A DNA stretch of 64,000 nucleotides from CAVPTL01 sp963794415 (GTDB lineage: Bacteria > Actinomycetota > Thermoleophilia > Gaiellales > JAICJC01), in NCBI GenBank assembly GCA_963794415.1, contig CAWCDI010000001.1, positions 1,178,001 through 1,242,000 on the forward strand, given 5' to 3'. A model generated the notes under the pieces. The model had not been told where the DNA came from. It made no database searches and was given only the letters and a program-made list of their open reading frames with translations. A program made the translations under genes and the position numbers. Shown piece by piece: positions 32,532 through 40,320 of the stretch; position 1 is the stretch's first letter; each line of letters opens with the position of its first letter.

Positions 32532-33434
32532 CTAGAGGTTAAACGCGCCGATCAGCCCGCGGGCGCCGCACGACCGGTTGATGCAGTTGAGGTGCAGCAG
32601 CCCCTGCCATGCCCGCAGCAGCTGGTAGTCGGACAGGTGCCGCGTGAAGATGTGATGCCGGGTATGCGGCGAGATCACGATCAGCGGGATCGGCGTGGTG
32701 AGGCCGTCGGCGCCGTTGCCGGTGTCGAACCAGATGACCACGGCAGTGTGACCCGCTCGGTAGACCGCCGAGCGAAGCAGCCCGCGCGCGCCGACGAGGT
32801 AGTCCCGAAGCCACGCGGACGCCTGTGGGAGGGTGCCGTTGTGCATGTCGTGCTGCAGGTTCGGCTCGACCCACGTGAAGGCACGGTGCACGCGCGGCGG
32901 CGTGCTCGGCAGCGGCAGCACGTCCTGCCGGCACACCTGGTTTGAGATCCGCGAGTAGTACGGGGGCGCGGCGTGCCGCGGCACGTAGAGGCCGATGTTC
33001 TTCGTCACGCAGCGGCCCGGCATCGACTCTGCCCACACGCGCCAGCGCGAAGGGCCGAGCTGGCCGAAGATGTTGTGCGCCGAGGTGCGGCAGCCGGGGC
33101 CGGGGGTGCAGTCGGTCGTGACCGTGACGCGGCCGCTCGTCACGGCCAGATAGTTCGGGAGGCTCCTGGGAACGTGCGCGGCGGTGAAGTTCGCAGCCGA
33201 GCCGCACCGCGCCGCCAGATCCTTGAAGTACGAGTGCGGGGCATGTCGCCCCAGCACCTGGTTGTAGTTGTGGTTCTCGAAGGCGATCACCACGACGTGG
33301 GTGATCGTCGAGTGGCCGGGGTGGTTGCACGGCGTGGCCTGCGCCGCCTCGGGCGCGGCAAGGGCCGTTCCCCACATCGCAGCGGCGGCGAGGACGGTGG
33401 TCAGGAAGAGCACGAATCGGTGTGGAGACAGCAT
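32532..33434 (-). CDS. Secreted phosphoesterase (phospholipase C/acid phosphatase family)
   Basis: A 300-residue exported enzyme. Signal peptide to about residue 27 (cleavage near ALAAP). The metal-dependent phosphoesterase signature VVVIAFENHNYNQVLG is followed by PNYLAVTSG and, later, PNLQHDMHNG and LIVISPHTR, all expected for the family. Several cysteines suggest disulphides. It would hydrolyse an extracellular phosphodiester or monoester. First gene of the phosphoesterase-DedA-PAP2 run; a CTCA repeat lies 43 bases upstream. Confidence 0.88.
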   Translation of the reverse strand: MLSPHRFVLFLTTVLAAAAMWGTALAAPEAAQATPCNHPGHSTITHVVVIAFENHNYNQVLGRHAPHSYFKDLAARCGSAANFTAAHVPRSLPNYLAVTSGRVTVTTDCTPGPGCRTSAHNIFGQLGPSRWRVWAESMPGRCVTKNIGLYVPRHAAPPYYSRISNQVCRQDVLPLPSTPPRVHRAFTWVEPNLQHDMHNGTLPQASAWLRDYLVGARGLLRSAVYRAGHTAVVIWFDTGNGADGLTTPIPLIVISPHTRHHIFTRHLSDYQLLRAWQGLLHLNCINRSCGARGLIGAFNL

Positions 33435-33476
33435 GGAGCTCCTACGTCGGGGGCGTCACGACCCACCGTAGGCGGG

Positions 33477-33498
33477 GCTCCGTGAGGGACTCCTGAGA
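33477..33498 (-). promoter_or_regulatory. CTCA-N7-CTCA direct repeat
   Basis: On the minus strand TCTCAGGAGTC is followed at once by CCTCACGGAGC (11-base period), 43 bases before the ATG of the phosphoesterase gene. TACGGT further down could be the -10 box. Confidence 0.6.
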
Positions 33499-33505
33499 GC
33501 CCGCC

Positions 33506-34165
33506 TCACTGACGCAGCTGGAACCCCACCCCGCGCACCGTGTGGATCAGCGGAGGATCGCCCAGCTTCACGCGCAGATAGGCGACGTAGCGATCGACGG
33601 TGTTCGCCGTCGGCACCCGGCCGTCACCCCACACGGCGGCCAGCGCCTGGCGCCGGGTCACGACCTGGCCGGCGCGCTCCACGAGCAGCGCGAGGAGCGC
33701 CGACTCGCGGCCGGTGAGATGCAGCGTGCGCTCGCCGCGCACCGCCATGCGCGCATCGGGATCGACCGTGAGGTCGCCGTAGGACAGCCGGCCGCCGTTG
33801 CTGCCCCGGCGCAGGAGCGCGCGCAGCCGCGCGGTGAGCTCATCGGTGGCAAAGGGCTTGACGACGTAGTCGTCGGCACCGGCATCGAGCCCCGTGACCC
33901 GGTCGGAGACTGCGTCTCGCGCAGTGAGCAGGAGGATCGGGACCCGGTCGCCCTTCTCCCGCAGCCGGCGGGTGACGGCGAGCCCGTCCATGCCGGGCAT
34001 CACCAGATCGAGCACGATCACATCGGGCGCCCACGCCTCGGCGCGCACCAGCGCCGCCGACCCGTCGGCCGCCTCCGCGGTCTCGTAGCCCTCGGCATTG
34101 AACGTGCGGATGAGCATCCGCAGGATCGCCGGATCGTCATCCACCACCAGAACACGTCCCCGCAC
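33506..34165 (-). CDS. OmpR/PhoB-type response regulator, orphan
   Basis: A 219-residue regulator. The receiver domain has DDD at 9-11, the phospho-acceptor Asp53 in VLDLVMPGMDG, Thr in LLTAR and Lys in VVKPF. A winged-helix output domain follows (LTGRESALLALLVERAGQVV; TVDRYVAYLRVKL; RGVGFQL). GTG 34165 is chosen because AAGGAG lies 6 bases upstream. No histidine kinase gene is adjacent or elsewhere in the window. A matching direct repeat lies in its own promoter, pointing to autoregulation. Confidence 0.93.
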   Translation of the reverse strand: MRGRVLVVDDDPAILRMLIRTFNAEGYETAEAADGSAALVRAEAWAPDVIVLDLVMPGMDGLAVTRRLREKGDRVPILLLTARDAVSDRVTGLDAGADDYVVKPFATDELTARLRALLRRGSNGGRLSYGDLTVDPDARMAVRGERTLHLTGRESALLALLVERAGQVVTRRQALAAVWGDGRVPTANTVDRYVAYLRVKLGDPPLIHTVRGVGFQLRQ

Positions 34166-34215
34166 CGCACACTCCTTCCCCGACTCGAACGGCTCGCGCG
34201 TGCATCCTGCCCGGC

Positions 34216-34237
34216 CAATCGTGAGCGAATCGTGAGA
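34216..34237 (-). promoter_or_regulatory. CTCA-N7-CTCA direct repeat, best copy
   Basis: On the minus strand TCTCACGATTC and GCTCACGATTG are nearly identical and in tandem, 50 bases before the regulator start. This is the classic form of an OmpR/PhoB-type box and is the best-matching pair of the set. Confidence 0.65.
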
Positions 34238-34244
34238 GCGGCGC

Positions 34245-35198
34245 TCAGGCCTCGTGGGGCTGGAGCCGGCGCTCGACCCGGCGGGGGCGCCGCACGCGCA
34301 GCTCGCCGGCAAGGAAGTACGAGCCAAGCACGAACACGGCTGCCGCACTCTGGGCGACGAGCCCCTGCACGTTGGGGAACGTGGCAAACCACGTGCCCAG
34401 CCAGGCAGGGAACTGCGCGTTGACCGGCGTCGTGCCCAGCCAGCCGGCCTGCTGCATCTCCTGCACCTGCTCACCCACCATGACCACGAGCACCACGCCG
34501 AGCAGCACGCCGGTGACCACCAGCATCCGCTTGTACGGCAGCCGCCGGTGGTTCAGGAAGGTGATGCCTGCGACGACGGCCGCCAGTGCGGCGGCGATGC
34601 CCACGCCGGGGAGGATCACCGAGGCGCCGTACTCGAGCCGCATGTTCTGCAGGAAGAGCACGATCTCGAAGCCCTCGCGGTAGACGCTCACGAACCCCAG
34701 CACGATGAGCCCGTACACGGCCCGCGGAGACGCGGAGTCAAGCAGCTGGCGCTTGGCCTGGTTCTGGTGGCTGATCCACCCCGTCCAGTAGACCTTGTGG
34801 AAGAACCAGTTCGTGATCACCAGCAGCACGATGATGGCGAGCAAGCCGGTCGCGGCCTGGATGTCGAGCGCCCGCGCCGAGACGTGGCCGAGCAGCCAGA
34901 TCGCTGCAAACCAGGTCGCCACCGTCGCTGCCAGGCCCGCGGCGACGCCGATGGCAATCGGCCGCCGGAGGCGCTGGTTCGCACCGCGGAACCCTGCGGT
35001 GAGCGCGGCGAGCACGAGCACCGACTCGAGGCCCTCGCGGAAGGTGAGCAGGCCGCTGTTGAACGCCGCCGAGCTGCCGGAGAGGCGTGACCCGGTGGGG
35101 TCGGCAACGCCGCCGTCGAGCGCCTGCAGCACGATCACGCCGAGGAGCACGAGGCTCAGCGTGATGAGCACCCATCGATGTCGCGACGTGAATGACAC
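34245..35198 (-). CDS. FTR1 family iron permease
   Basis: A 317-residue, seven-helix high-affinity iron transporter. The two iron-channel motifs are FREGLESVLVL (about residue 53) and YREGFEIVLFL (about residue 173). It lacks the EfeO and EfeB partners in this window. The GTG start has AAGGAA 7 bases upstream. An IdeR/DtxR-like box stands 25-43 bases upstream, so expression is probably raised when iron is scarce. It is transcribed toward the orphan regulator, 79 bases away. Confidence 0.92.
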   Translation of the reverse strand: MSFTSRHRWVLITLSLVLLGVIVLQALDGGVADPTGSRLSGSSAAFNSGLLTFREGLESVLVLAALTAGFRGANQRLRRPIAIGVAAGLAATVATWFAAIWLLGHVSARALDIQAATGLLAIIVLLVITNWFFHKVYWTGWISHQNQAKRQLLDSASPRAVYGLIVLGFVSVYREGFEIVLFLQNMRLEYGASVILPGVGIAAALAAVVAGITFLNHRRLPYKRMLVVTGVLLGVVLVVMVGEQVQEMQQAGWLGTTPVNAQFPAWLGTWFATFPNVQGLVAQSAAAVFVLGSYFLAGELRVRRPRRVERRLQPHEA

Positions 35199-35222
35199 TG
35201 GCGGTTCCTTCCGGTCGGCTGC

Positions 35223-35241
35223 TCGGCTTAGGGCAACCTAA
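35223..35241 (-). promoter_or_regulatory. IdeR/DtxR-like iron box
   Basis: The 19 bases agree with the IdeR consensus (TTAGGTTAGGCTAACCTAA) at 14 positions by my alignment, and include the perfect inverted repeat CTTAGG-GCAA-CCTAAG (35227-35242). It lies 25 bases before the FTR1 start, where a bound repressor would block transcription. Confidence 0.6.
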
Positions 35242-35283
35242 GTCACGCTACCGACTGTCCGCCGATGCGTCAAACCGGATCCT

Positions 35284-35305
35284 GCTCAGAGATCTCTCAG
35301 GCTTC
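35284..35305 (+). promoter_or_regulatory. CTCA-N7-CTCA direct repeat
   Basis: GCTCAGAGATC and TCTCAGGCTTC, 11-base period, overlapping the stop codon of the COG4705 gene. It points away from the FTR1 gene, 86 bases off. The weakest positional case of the set; its AGAGATCTCT centre is palindromic. Confidence 0.3.
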
Positions 35306-36064
35306 GGCTTCGCTCACGCGAAGGGCCGGCGCGAACTGCAGGCGGCCCACCAGGAGCACGATGAGGAGGGCGAGCACGAGGCTCACCGGCCCGTCGCCCA
35401 GCTGGAGCCCGCCGCGGGAGTGGGCCACGGCCATCCAGTCGGCGAACGATGCACCCAGCGGCCGGGTCACGACGTAGGCAAACCAGAACGCGAACACCGG
35501 GTTCAGCCCGAACCTCCACCAGCCCACTGCCGGCACCGCGATGAGCACCGCGAACATCACGCCCGATCCGAGATATCCCAGGCCGATGGTGCGCGCCGTC
35601 ATGTCGCCGGCAGCCGTGCCCAGCGCGAACGTCGCGAGCACGGTCGCCCAGTAGAACGCCTCGCGCCGATCGGAGACGATGCTGTGGATCGACAGCGTGT
35701 GCTCGCTGCGATTCCAGGTCACGAACACGAGGGCGAGCACGATCGCGTAGAAGATCGTCGATGCGAGGTACGGCACCCCGAGCCCCACGTGCAGCACGTC
35801 GGCCGCCATCGTGCCCGAGACGCTCACCATGGCGACGGCCATCCAGTAGATCCACGGCACGTACCGGCGCTGGATCACCTGCAGGCCGAGCGCCGCGACC
35901 AGGACGATGCCGCCGATCACCACCGCAACCGGCGGCCCGAGCCTGTGCACGAGGAAGTCCGACGTGGTCTCCCCCATGCCCGTCGTGAGCACCTTGATCA
36001 CCCAGAAGAGCGCGGTGACTTCGGCGACGCGGCTCACGCCTGCGACCGTGCTCGGGAGTCTCAT
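35297..36064 (-). CDS. COG4705-like membrane protein
   Basis: A 255-residue protein with seven or eight helices. It has the family opening VAEVTALFWVIKVLTTGMGE and the repeated TARTIGLGY-type motif; the segments TTGMGETTSDF and GTAAGDMTARTIGLG look like an internal duplication. COG4705 members were once annotated as membrane anchors linked to amylopullulanase control; their true function is not settled. They often appear beside response regulators. A CTCA box lies 22 bases before its ATG. Confidence 0.8.
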   Translation of the reverse strand: MRLPSTVAGVSRVAEVTALFWVIKVLTTGMGETTSDFLVHRLGPPVAVVIGGIVLVAALGLQVIQRRYVPWIYWMAVAMVSVSGTMAADVLHVGLGVPYLASTIFYAIVLALVFVTWNRSEHTLSIHSIVSDRREAFYWATVLATFALGTAAGDMTARTIGLGYLGSGVMFAVLIAVPAVGWWRFGLNPVFAFWFAYVVTRPLGASFADWMAVAHSRGGLQLGDGPVSLVLALLIVLLVGRLQFAPALRVSEAEA

Positions 36065-36085
36065 GTCCCGATGTTCGCCCGGCCT

Positions 36086-36107
36086 CCCTGAGCAAACTCT
36101 GAGAAAT
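36086..36107 (-). promoter_or_regulatory. CTCA-N7-CTCA direct repeat
   Basis: On the minus strand CTCAGAGTTTG is followed by CTCAGGGAGG (11-base period), just before the COG4705 gene. A third CTCAG stands 17 bases further upstream. Confidence 0.5.
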
Positions 36108-36143
36108 CTCTTGCGCTGAGATTAAGTCGCTACGGTTCTCGCC

Positions 36144-36804
36144 ATGCCGAAGCTCCGCTTCACCATCTCGGTCTCGCTCGACGGCTACATGGCCGGGCCC
36201 GCGCCAGGGGCTCGAGAATCCGCTCGGCGAGGGCGGGCAGGCGCTGCACAGATGGGCGTTTGCGACCAGGACGTTCCGCGAGGCGCACAGCATGACCGAG
36301 GGTGAGTCCGGCCTGGACGACCGTATCGCGAGCAGCTGGAACGAGAACATCGGCGCCACCATCATGGGCCGCAACATGTTCGGGCCGGTGCGCGGCGACT
36401 GGGGAGATGGGTCGTGGAAGGGCTGGTGGGGAGAGGAGCCGCCGTACCACGGGCCCGTGTTCGTCCTCACCCACCATGCGCGCGAGCCCGTCGCGCTGGA
36501 GGGCGGCACCACGTTCACCTTCGTGACCGACGGCGCCGAGTCGGCCTACGAGCAGGCGATGGCAGCCGCCGGCGGCCGGGACGTCTCGCTGGGCGGAGGC
36601 GCATCCACGGTGCAGCAGTTCCTCCGCGCGGGGCTCGTGGACGAGATGCAGGTGCACGTGGTGCCGGTGCTCCTCGGCGGCGGCGAGCGGCTCTTCGACG
36701 ATCTCGGGGACGCGCTCGGGGGGTTCGAGTGCGTGGAGCTCGTGAGCTCACCCGCGGTGGCGCACTTCCACTACGTGCGGGCCTCCGGCGCCGGAGCCGG
36801 CTAG
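36144..36804 (+). pseudogene. RibD C-terminal/DHFR-like reductase, frameshifted
   Basis: The N-terminus MPKLRFTISVSLDGYMAGP, typical of this reductase family, is in one frame. From about 36205 the sequence continues in the +1 frame as QGLENPLGEGGQALHRWAFA and runs on through GATIMGRNMFGPVRG, VFVLTHHAREP, VSLGGGASTVQQFLRAGLVD and the usual HVVPVLLGGGERLF to the stop. One extra base near 36198-36204 explains it. The alternative is a shorter protein starting at ATG 36292, which would lack the first strand of the fold. Sequencing error or true inactivation cannot be told apart here. Confidence 0.75.
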
Positions 36805-36805
36805 C

Positions 36806-36811
36806 TACGCT
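36806..36811 (+). promoter_or_regulatory. -10 box of rsbQ, leaderless
   Basis: TACGCT lies 6 bases before ATG 36818, right behind the stop of the reductase gene. No ribosome site is present, so rsbQ-rsbP probably has its own leaderless promoter. Confidence 0.4.
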
Positions 36812-36817
36812 CCGCGC

Positions 36818-37621
36818 ATGGATGTCGCCTCCCGGAACAACATCGTGGTCACGGGCAGCGACGATGCCCAGCCGATCCTGTTCGCCCACGGGTTCGGCTG
36901 CGACCAGAACATGTGGCGCTACGTCGCTCCCGAGTTCGCCGGCTCCTACCGGGTCGTGACGTTCGATCACGTCGGGTTTGGCGGCTCGGACATGTCCGCC
37001 TACCGCGCCGAGCGCTACTCGACGCTGGACGGCTACGCCGACGACGTGCTCGAGATCTGCCACGAACTGGGCCTGCGCGACGTGATCTTCGTCGGCCACT
37101 CGGTGGCGGCCATGATCGGGGCGCGTGCGGCCATCCGCGAGCCGGGCCTCTTCGCCGCCCTCGTGATGGTGGGGCCCTCACCCCGCTACATCGACGACGA
37201 CGGCTACGCCGGCGGGTTCGCCGCCGAGGACATCCGCGAGCTGCTGGAGTCGCTCGACTCCAACTACCTCGGCTGGTCGAGCGCGATGGCGCCCGTCATC
37301 ATGGGAAACGCCGACCGCCCCGAGCTCGGCGAGGAGCTCACCAACAGCTTCTGCCGCACCGACCCGGCCGTGGCGCGCGACTTCGCCCGCGTGACGTTCC
37401 TCTCCGACAGCCGGGCCGACCTCCCGCTCATCGCCACCCCCACGCTCGTGTTGCAGTGCTCCGACGACGTGATCGCGCCCACGTACGTCGGTGACTACGT
37501 CCACGCCCAGATCGCAGGCAGCACGCTCAAGCGCCTGCACGCGGTCGGCCACTGTCCTAACCTGAGCGCCCCGGCCGAGACGACCGCCGCCATCCGCGAG
37601 TATCTCGCGGCAGGCGCGTGA
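36818..37621 (+). CDS. rsbQ: RsbQ-like alpha/beta hydrolase
   Basis: A 267-residue hydrolase closely matching Bacillus RsbQ in layout. It has the HGFGCDQNMWR lid region, catalytic Ser95 in GHSVAAMIG, LVMVGPSPRY, Asp217 in LQCSDDVIAP and His245 in GHCPNLS. In Bacillus RsbQ is needed for RsbP to sense energy stress. Here the gene overlaps the RsbP-like phosphatase by GTGA, as in the Bacillus pair, and starts from its own -10 box. The related plant KAI2/D14 proteins bind small butenolide ligands, so a ligand role is possible. Confidence 0.9.
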   Translation: MDVASRNNIVVTGSDDAQPILFAHGFGCDQNMWRYVAPEFAGSYRVVTFDHVGFGGSDMSAYRAERYSTLDGYADDVLEICHELGLRDVIFVGHSVAAMIGARAAIREPGLFAALVMVGPSPRYIDDDGYAGGFAAEDIRELLESLDSNYLGWSSAMAPVIMGNADRPELGEELTNSFCRTDPAVARDFARVTFLSDSRADLPLIATPTLVLQCSDDVIAPTYVGDYVHAQIAGSTLKRLHAVGHCPNLSAPAETTAAIREYLAAGA

Positions 37622-39087
37622 GCTGGGCAGACGCCGCCGCCGAGCTCGACTCGGCCCAGGATCTGTACGAGCACGCACCGTGCGGCTACCTCTCCACCGC
37701 GCCCGACGGCACGCTCGCCATGGTGAACCAGACCTTTCTGGACTGGACGGGGTTCGCCCGCGCGGATCTGGTGGGCAAGCGCCGGTTCCAGGATCTGCTG
37801 ACGCCGGGCGGGCGGATCTACCACGAGACCCACGTCGCGCCGCTCATGCGCATGCAGGGCGCGGTGCGTGAGATTGCCTGCGAGATCGCCTGCCCCGGCG
37901 GGAGCCGCCTGCCGGTGCTGGTCAACTCGACCATGCGGTTCCGGCCAGACGGGGAGCCGATCGCAATCCGGACCACGGTGTTCAATGCCACCGACCGGCG
38001 CCGCTACGAGCAGGAGCTCCTGCGCTCGCAGCACCGGGCGCAGGACTCCGAGCGACGGGTGCTATTGCTGCAGCGCGCTGCGGGGATGCTGACGTCGGCC
38101 GCGACCGTGGCAGACGTCGTCAGGGCGGTCGAGGACGCGCTGACCGAGGCCGTCGGCGAGGGCGCCGGGCTGAGCTGGGAGATGTCGGGCGAGGGCCACG
38201 CTGCCGCGGCCGGCGCCATCGCCGTCCAGCTGGTGGCGGCCGACCGGCCGGCGGCGACCGTCCACGTCTCCCTGCCCGAGGGCCGGGTGCTGACCGACGA
38301 GGAGCTGCAGCTGGTGGCGGCCCTCGGGAGCCAGGCCGGCCCTGCCCTGGAGCGCGCGCGGGCGGCCGAGTACGAGCGGGTGGTTGCCGACACCCTGCAG
38401 GCAGCGCTCCTTGCGGGCGACCCGCCGGACGATCCCAGGTTCTCGGTGGCGACCGCCTACCTGCCCGCCGTGGAGGCCCTGGACGTGGGCGGCGACTGGT
38501 ACGACGTCTTCGCCCTGGGCGCGGACCGGGTCGGGGTGGTGGTCGGCGACGTCGTGGGACGCGGCGTGGAGGCAGCCGCCACGATGGGCCAGCTGCGCTC
38601 AGCGATCCGGGCCGTGGCCGGGTTCCAGGTCGGCCCCGCACTGGTGCTGCAGCGCCTCGATGGGTTCGTGAAGACGCTCAGGCCGGCGTTCATGGCGACG
38701 GTCGCCTACGCCGAGATCGAGCTCTCGACGGGCGCGGTGCAGTACGCCTGCGCCGGCCATCCGCCGCCCGCAGTGCTCGCGGCCGACGGCGCGACCCGCG
38801 TGCTCTGGGACGGCCGGTCGCTGCCGCTGGGCTTCGATCAGGAGCGCACCGAGGGCGACGCGCAGCTCGCGGCAGGCGACGCGCTGGTGCTCTACACCGA
38901 CGGCCTGGTGGAGCGTCGCGGCGAGAGCCTCGACGCGGGCATCGAGCGGATGGAGGCGGCGCTGGCGGGCCACGCCGGCGAGCCGCTCCCGGAGCTCCTG
39001 AAACGGCTCACCCGCGAGCTCCTCGAGGACGTCGCGACGCAGGACGACGTGTGTGTTCTCTGTGTTCGTATCTCCAGCGTGCGGTAG
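37618..39087 (+). CDS. rsbP: RsbP-like PAS-PP2C phosphatase
   Basis: A 489-residue phosphatase. An N-terminal PAS domain (about 10-130; YEHAPCGYLSTAPDG, FLDWTGFARADLVGKRRF), a helical linker and a GAF-like segment lead to a SpoIIE/PP2C domain. Metal ligands are seen in GGDWYDVF and GDVVGRGVEAAA, with ATQDD at the end. It would dephosphorylate an anti-sigma-antagonist of the RsbV type and so switch on a general-stress sigma factor. No RsbV, RsbW or sigma gene lies in the window. Coupled to rsbQ by GTGA. Confidence 0.9.
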   Translation: MSWADAAAELDSAQDLYEHAPCGYLSTAPDGTLAMVNQTFLDWTGFARADLVGKRRFQDLLTPGGRIYHETHVAPLMRMQGAVREIACEIACPGGSRLPVLVNSTMRFRPDGEPIAIRTTVFNATDRRRYEQELLRSQHRAQDSERRVLLLQRAAGMLTSAATVADVVRAVEDALTEAVGEGAGLSWEMSGEGHAAAAGAIAVQLVAADRPAATVHVSLPEGRVLTDEELQLVAALGSQAGPALERARAAEYERVVADTLQAALLAGDPPDDPRFSVATAYLPAVEALDVGGDWYDVFALGADRVGVVVGDVVGRGVEAAATMGQLRSAIRAVAGFQVGPALVLQRLDGFVKTLRPAFMATVAYAEIELSTGAVQYACAGHPPPAVLAADGATRVLWDGRSLPLGFDQERTEGDAQLAAGDALVLYTDGLVERRGESLDAGIERMEAALAGHAGEPLPELLKRLTRELLEDVATQDDVCVLCVRISSVR

Positions 39088-39097
39088 CGTCGGCACG

Positions 39098-40320
39098 ATG
39101 ACGCAGACGTGGACGAACTGGGTCGGGAACCAGTCGAGCCGCCCGGCGGAGGTGGTGACGCCGCGCGACGAGGCCGAGGTGGCCGCGCTCGTGGCCGGAG
39201 CGGCCCGGCGGGGGCTCACGGTGCGCGGCGCTGGGCGCGGGCCACTCGTTCTCGCCCGTGGTGTCGACCGACGGGCTGCATCCTCGACATGTCGGCGATG
39301 AACGCGCTGGTCTCGGCCGACGCTTACGCCTGCCGCGCCGTCGTCGGCCCCGGCGCGACCGTGGGTGCGTTCGGCCCGCCGCTCTGGGATGCCGGCCTCG
39401 GCGCTCGCTAACCAGGGCGATATCGACGCCCAGCAGCTGGCCGGCGCCGTTGCGACCGCCACACACGGCTCGGGCGTGCGGCTCGGCAGCTTCTCGTCGC
39501 ACGGTGCGGCGCATGCGCATGGTGCACCGCCGACGGCGAGGTGCTCGAGGTGCGAGGAGACCCAGCCCGAGCTGATGCAGGCCGCCCAGGTGGCGATCGG
39601 CATGCTCGGCGTGATCACCCAGCTCGAGCTGGAGGTCGCGCCCGCCCACCGGCTGCGCGAGCGGGTGGAGCACTGGAGCTGGGAGGAGGCGTGGGCGCGG
39701 TTCGACGAGTGCTCGCGCGCACAGGCACTACTCGTTCTTCTGGATGCCCTCGCAGGAGTCCGCGGCGCTCTACAGGCTCGACGCAGCCGGGCGGCTCGAT
39801 GGCCGGCGTTGCTCGTGAAGATCTACGACCTGGCGGATGCGTCGCGATCCGGACTCGGCCCGCGACGGCCGCCGGGTCGGACCGGAGCACCGGATCTACC
39901 CGATGCCGCTCGACCCGAACTTCCACGAGCTGGAGTACTTCGTCGCCTTCGAGCAGGGCGCCGGAGGCGCTCGCTGCGATGCATGAGCTGATGCTCTCGA
40001 GCCTGCCCGCCTCGGTGTTCCCGATCGAGGTGCGCACGGTGGGCCGCGACGACGCATTCCTCTCGCACAGCTACGAGCAGGAGACGGTCGTGATCTCGGT
40101 GTCGGGCATCCCCGGGACGGACTACGGCCCGTACCTGCGCGACGTCGACCGCCTCCTGGGCGAGTTCGGGGCGCGCGTGCACTGGGGAAAGCTGCACCTC
40201 CTCACCCGTGAGCAGCTGCTCGAGCGCTACCCGCGCGCGCAGGACTTCATCGACACGCGCCGCCGGCTCGACCCGTCAGGCGTGTTCCTGAACGACCACC
40301 TGCGCCCGCTCTTCGCCTAG
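39098..40320 (+). pseudogene. FAD-linked sugar lactone oxidase, many frameshifts
   Basis: The sequence spells a D-arabinono-lactone-oxidase-type enzyme: MTQTWTNWVGNQSSRPAEVV, GAGHSFSPVVSTDG, LDMSAMNALVSADAY, VGPGATVGAFG, GDIDAQQLAGAVATATHGSG, ELMQAAQVAIGMLGVITQLE and the C-terminal WGKLHLLTREQLLERYPR and RLDPSGVFLND. To read it the frame must advance about ten times between 39230 and 39960, almost always by +1, as if single G or C bases were inserted. The last third is one frame. Either decayed or a patch of poor sequence. Its stop overlaps the convergent glycosidase gene by CTAG. Confidence 0.85.
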
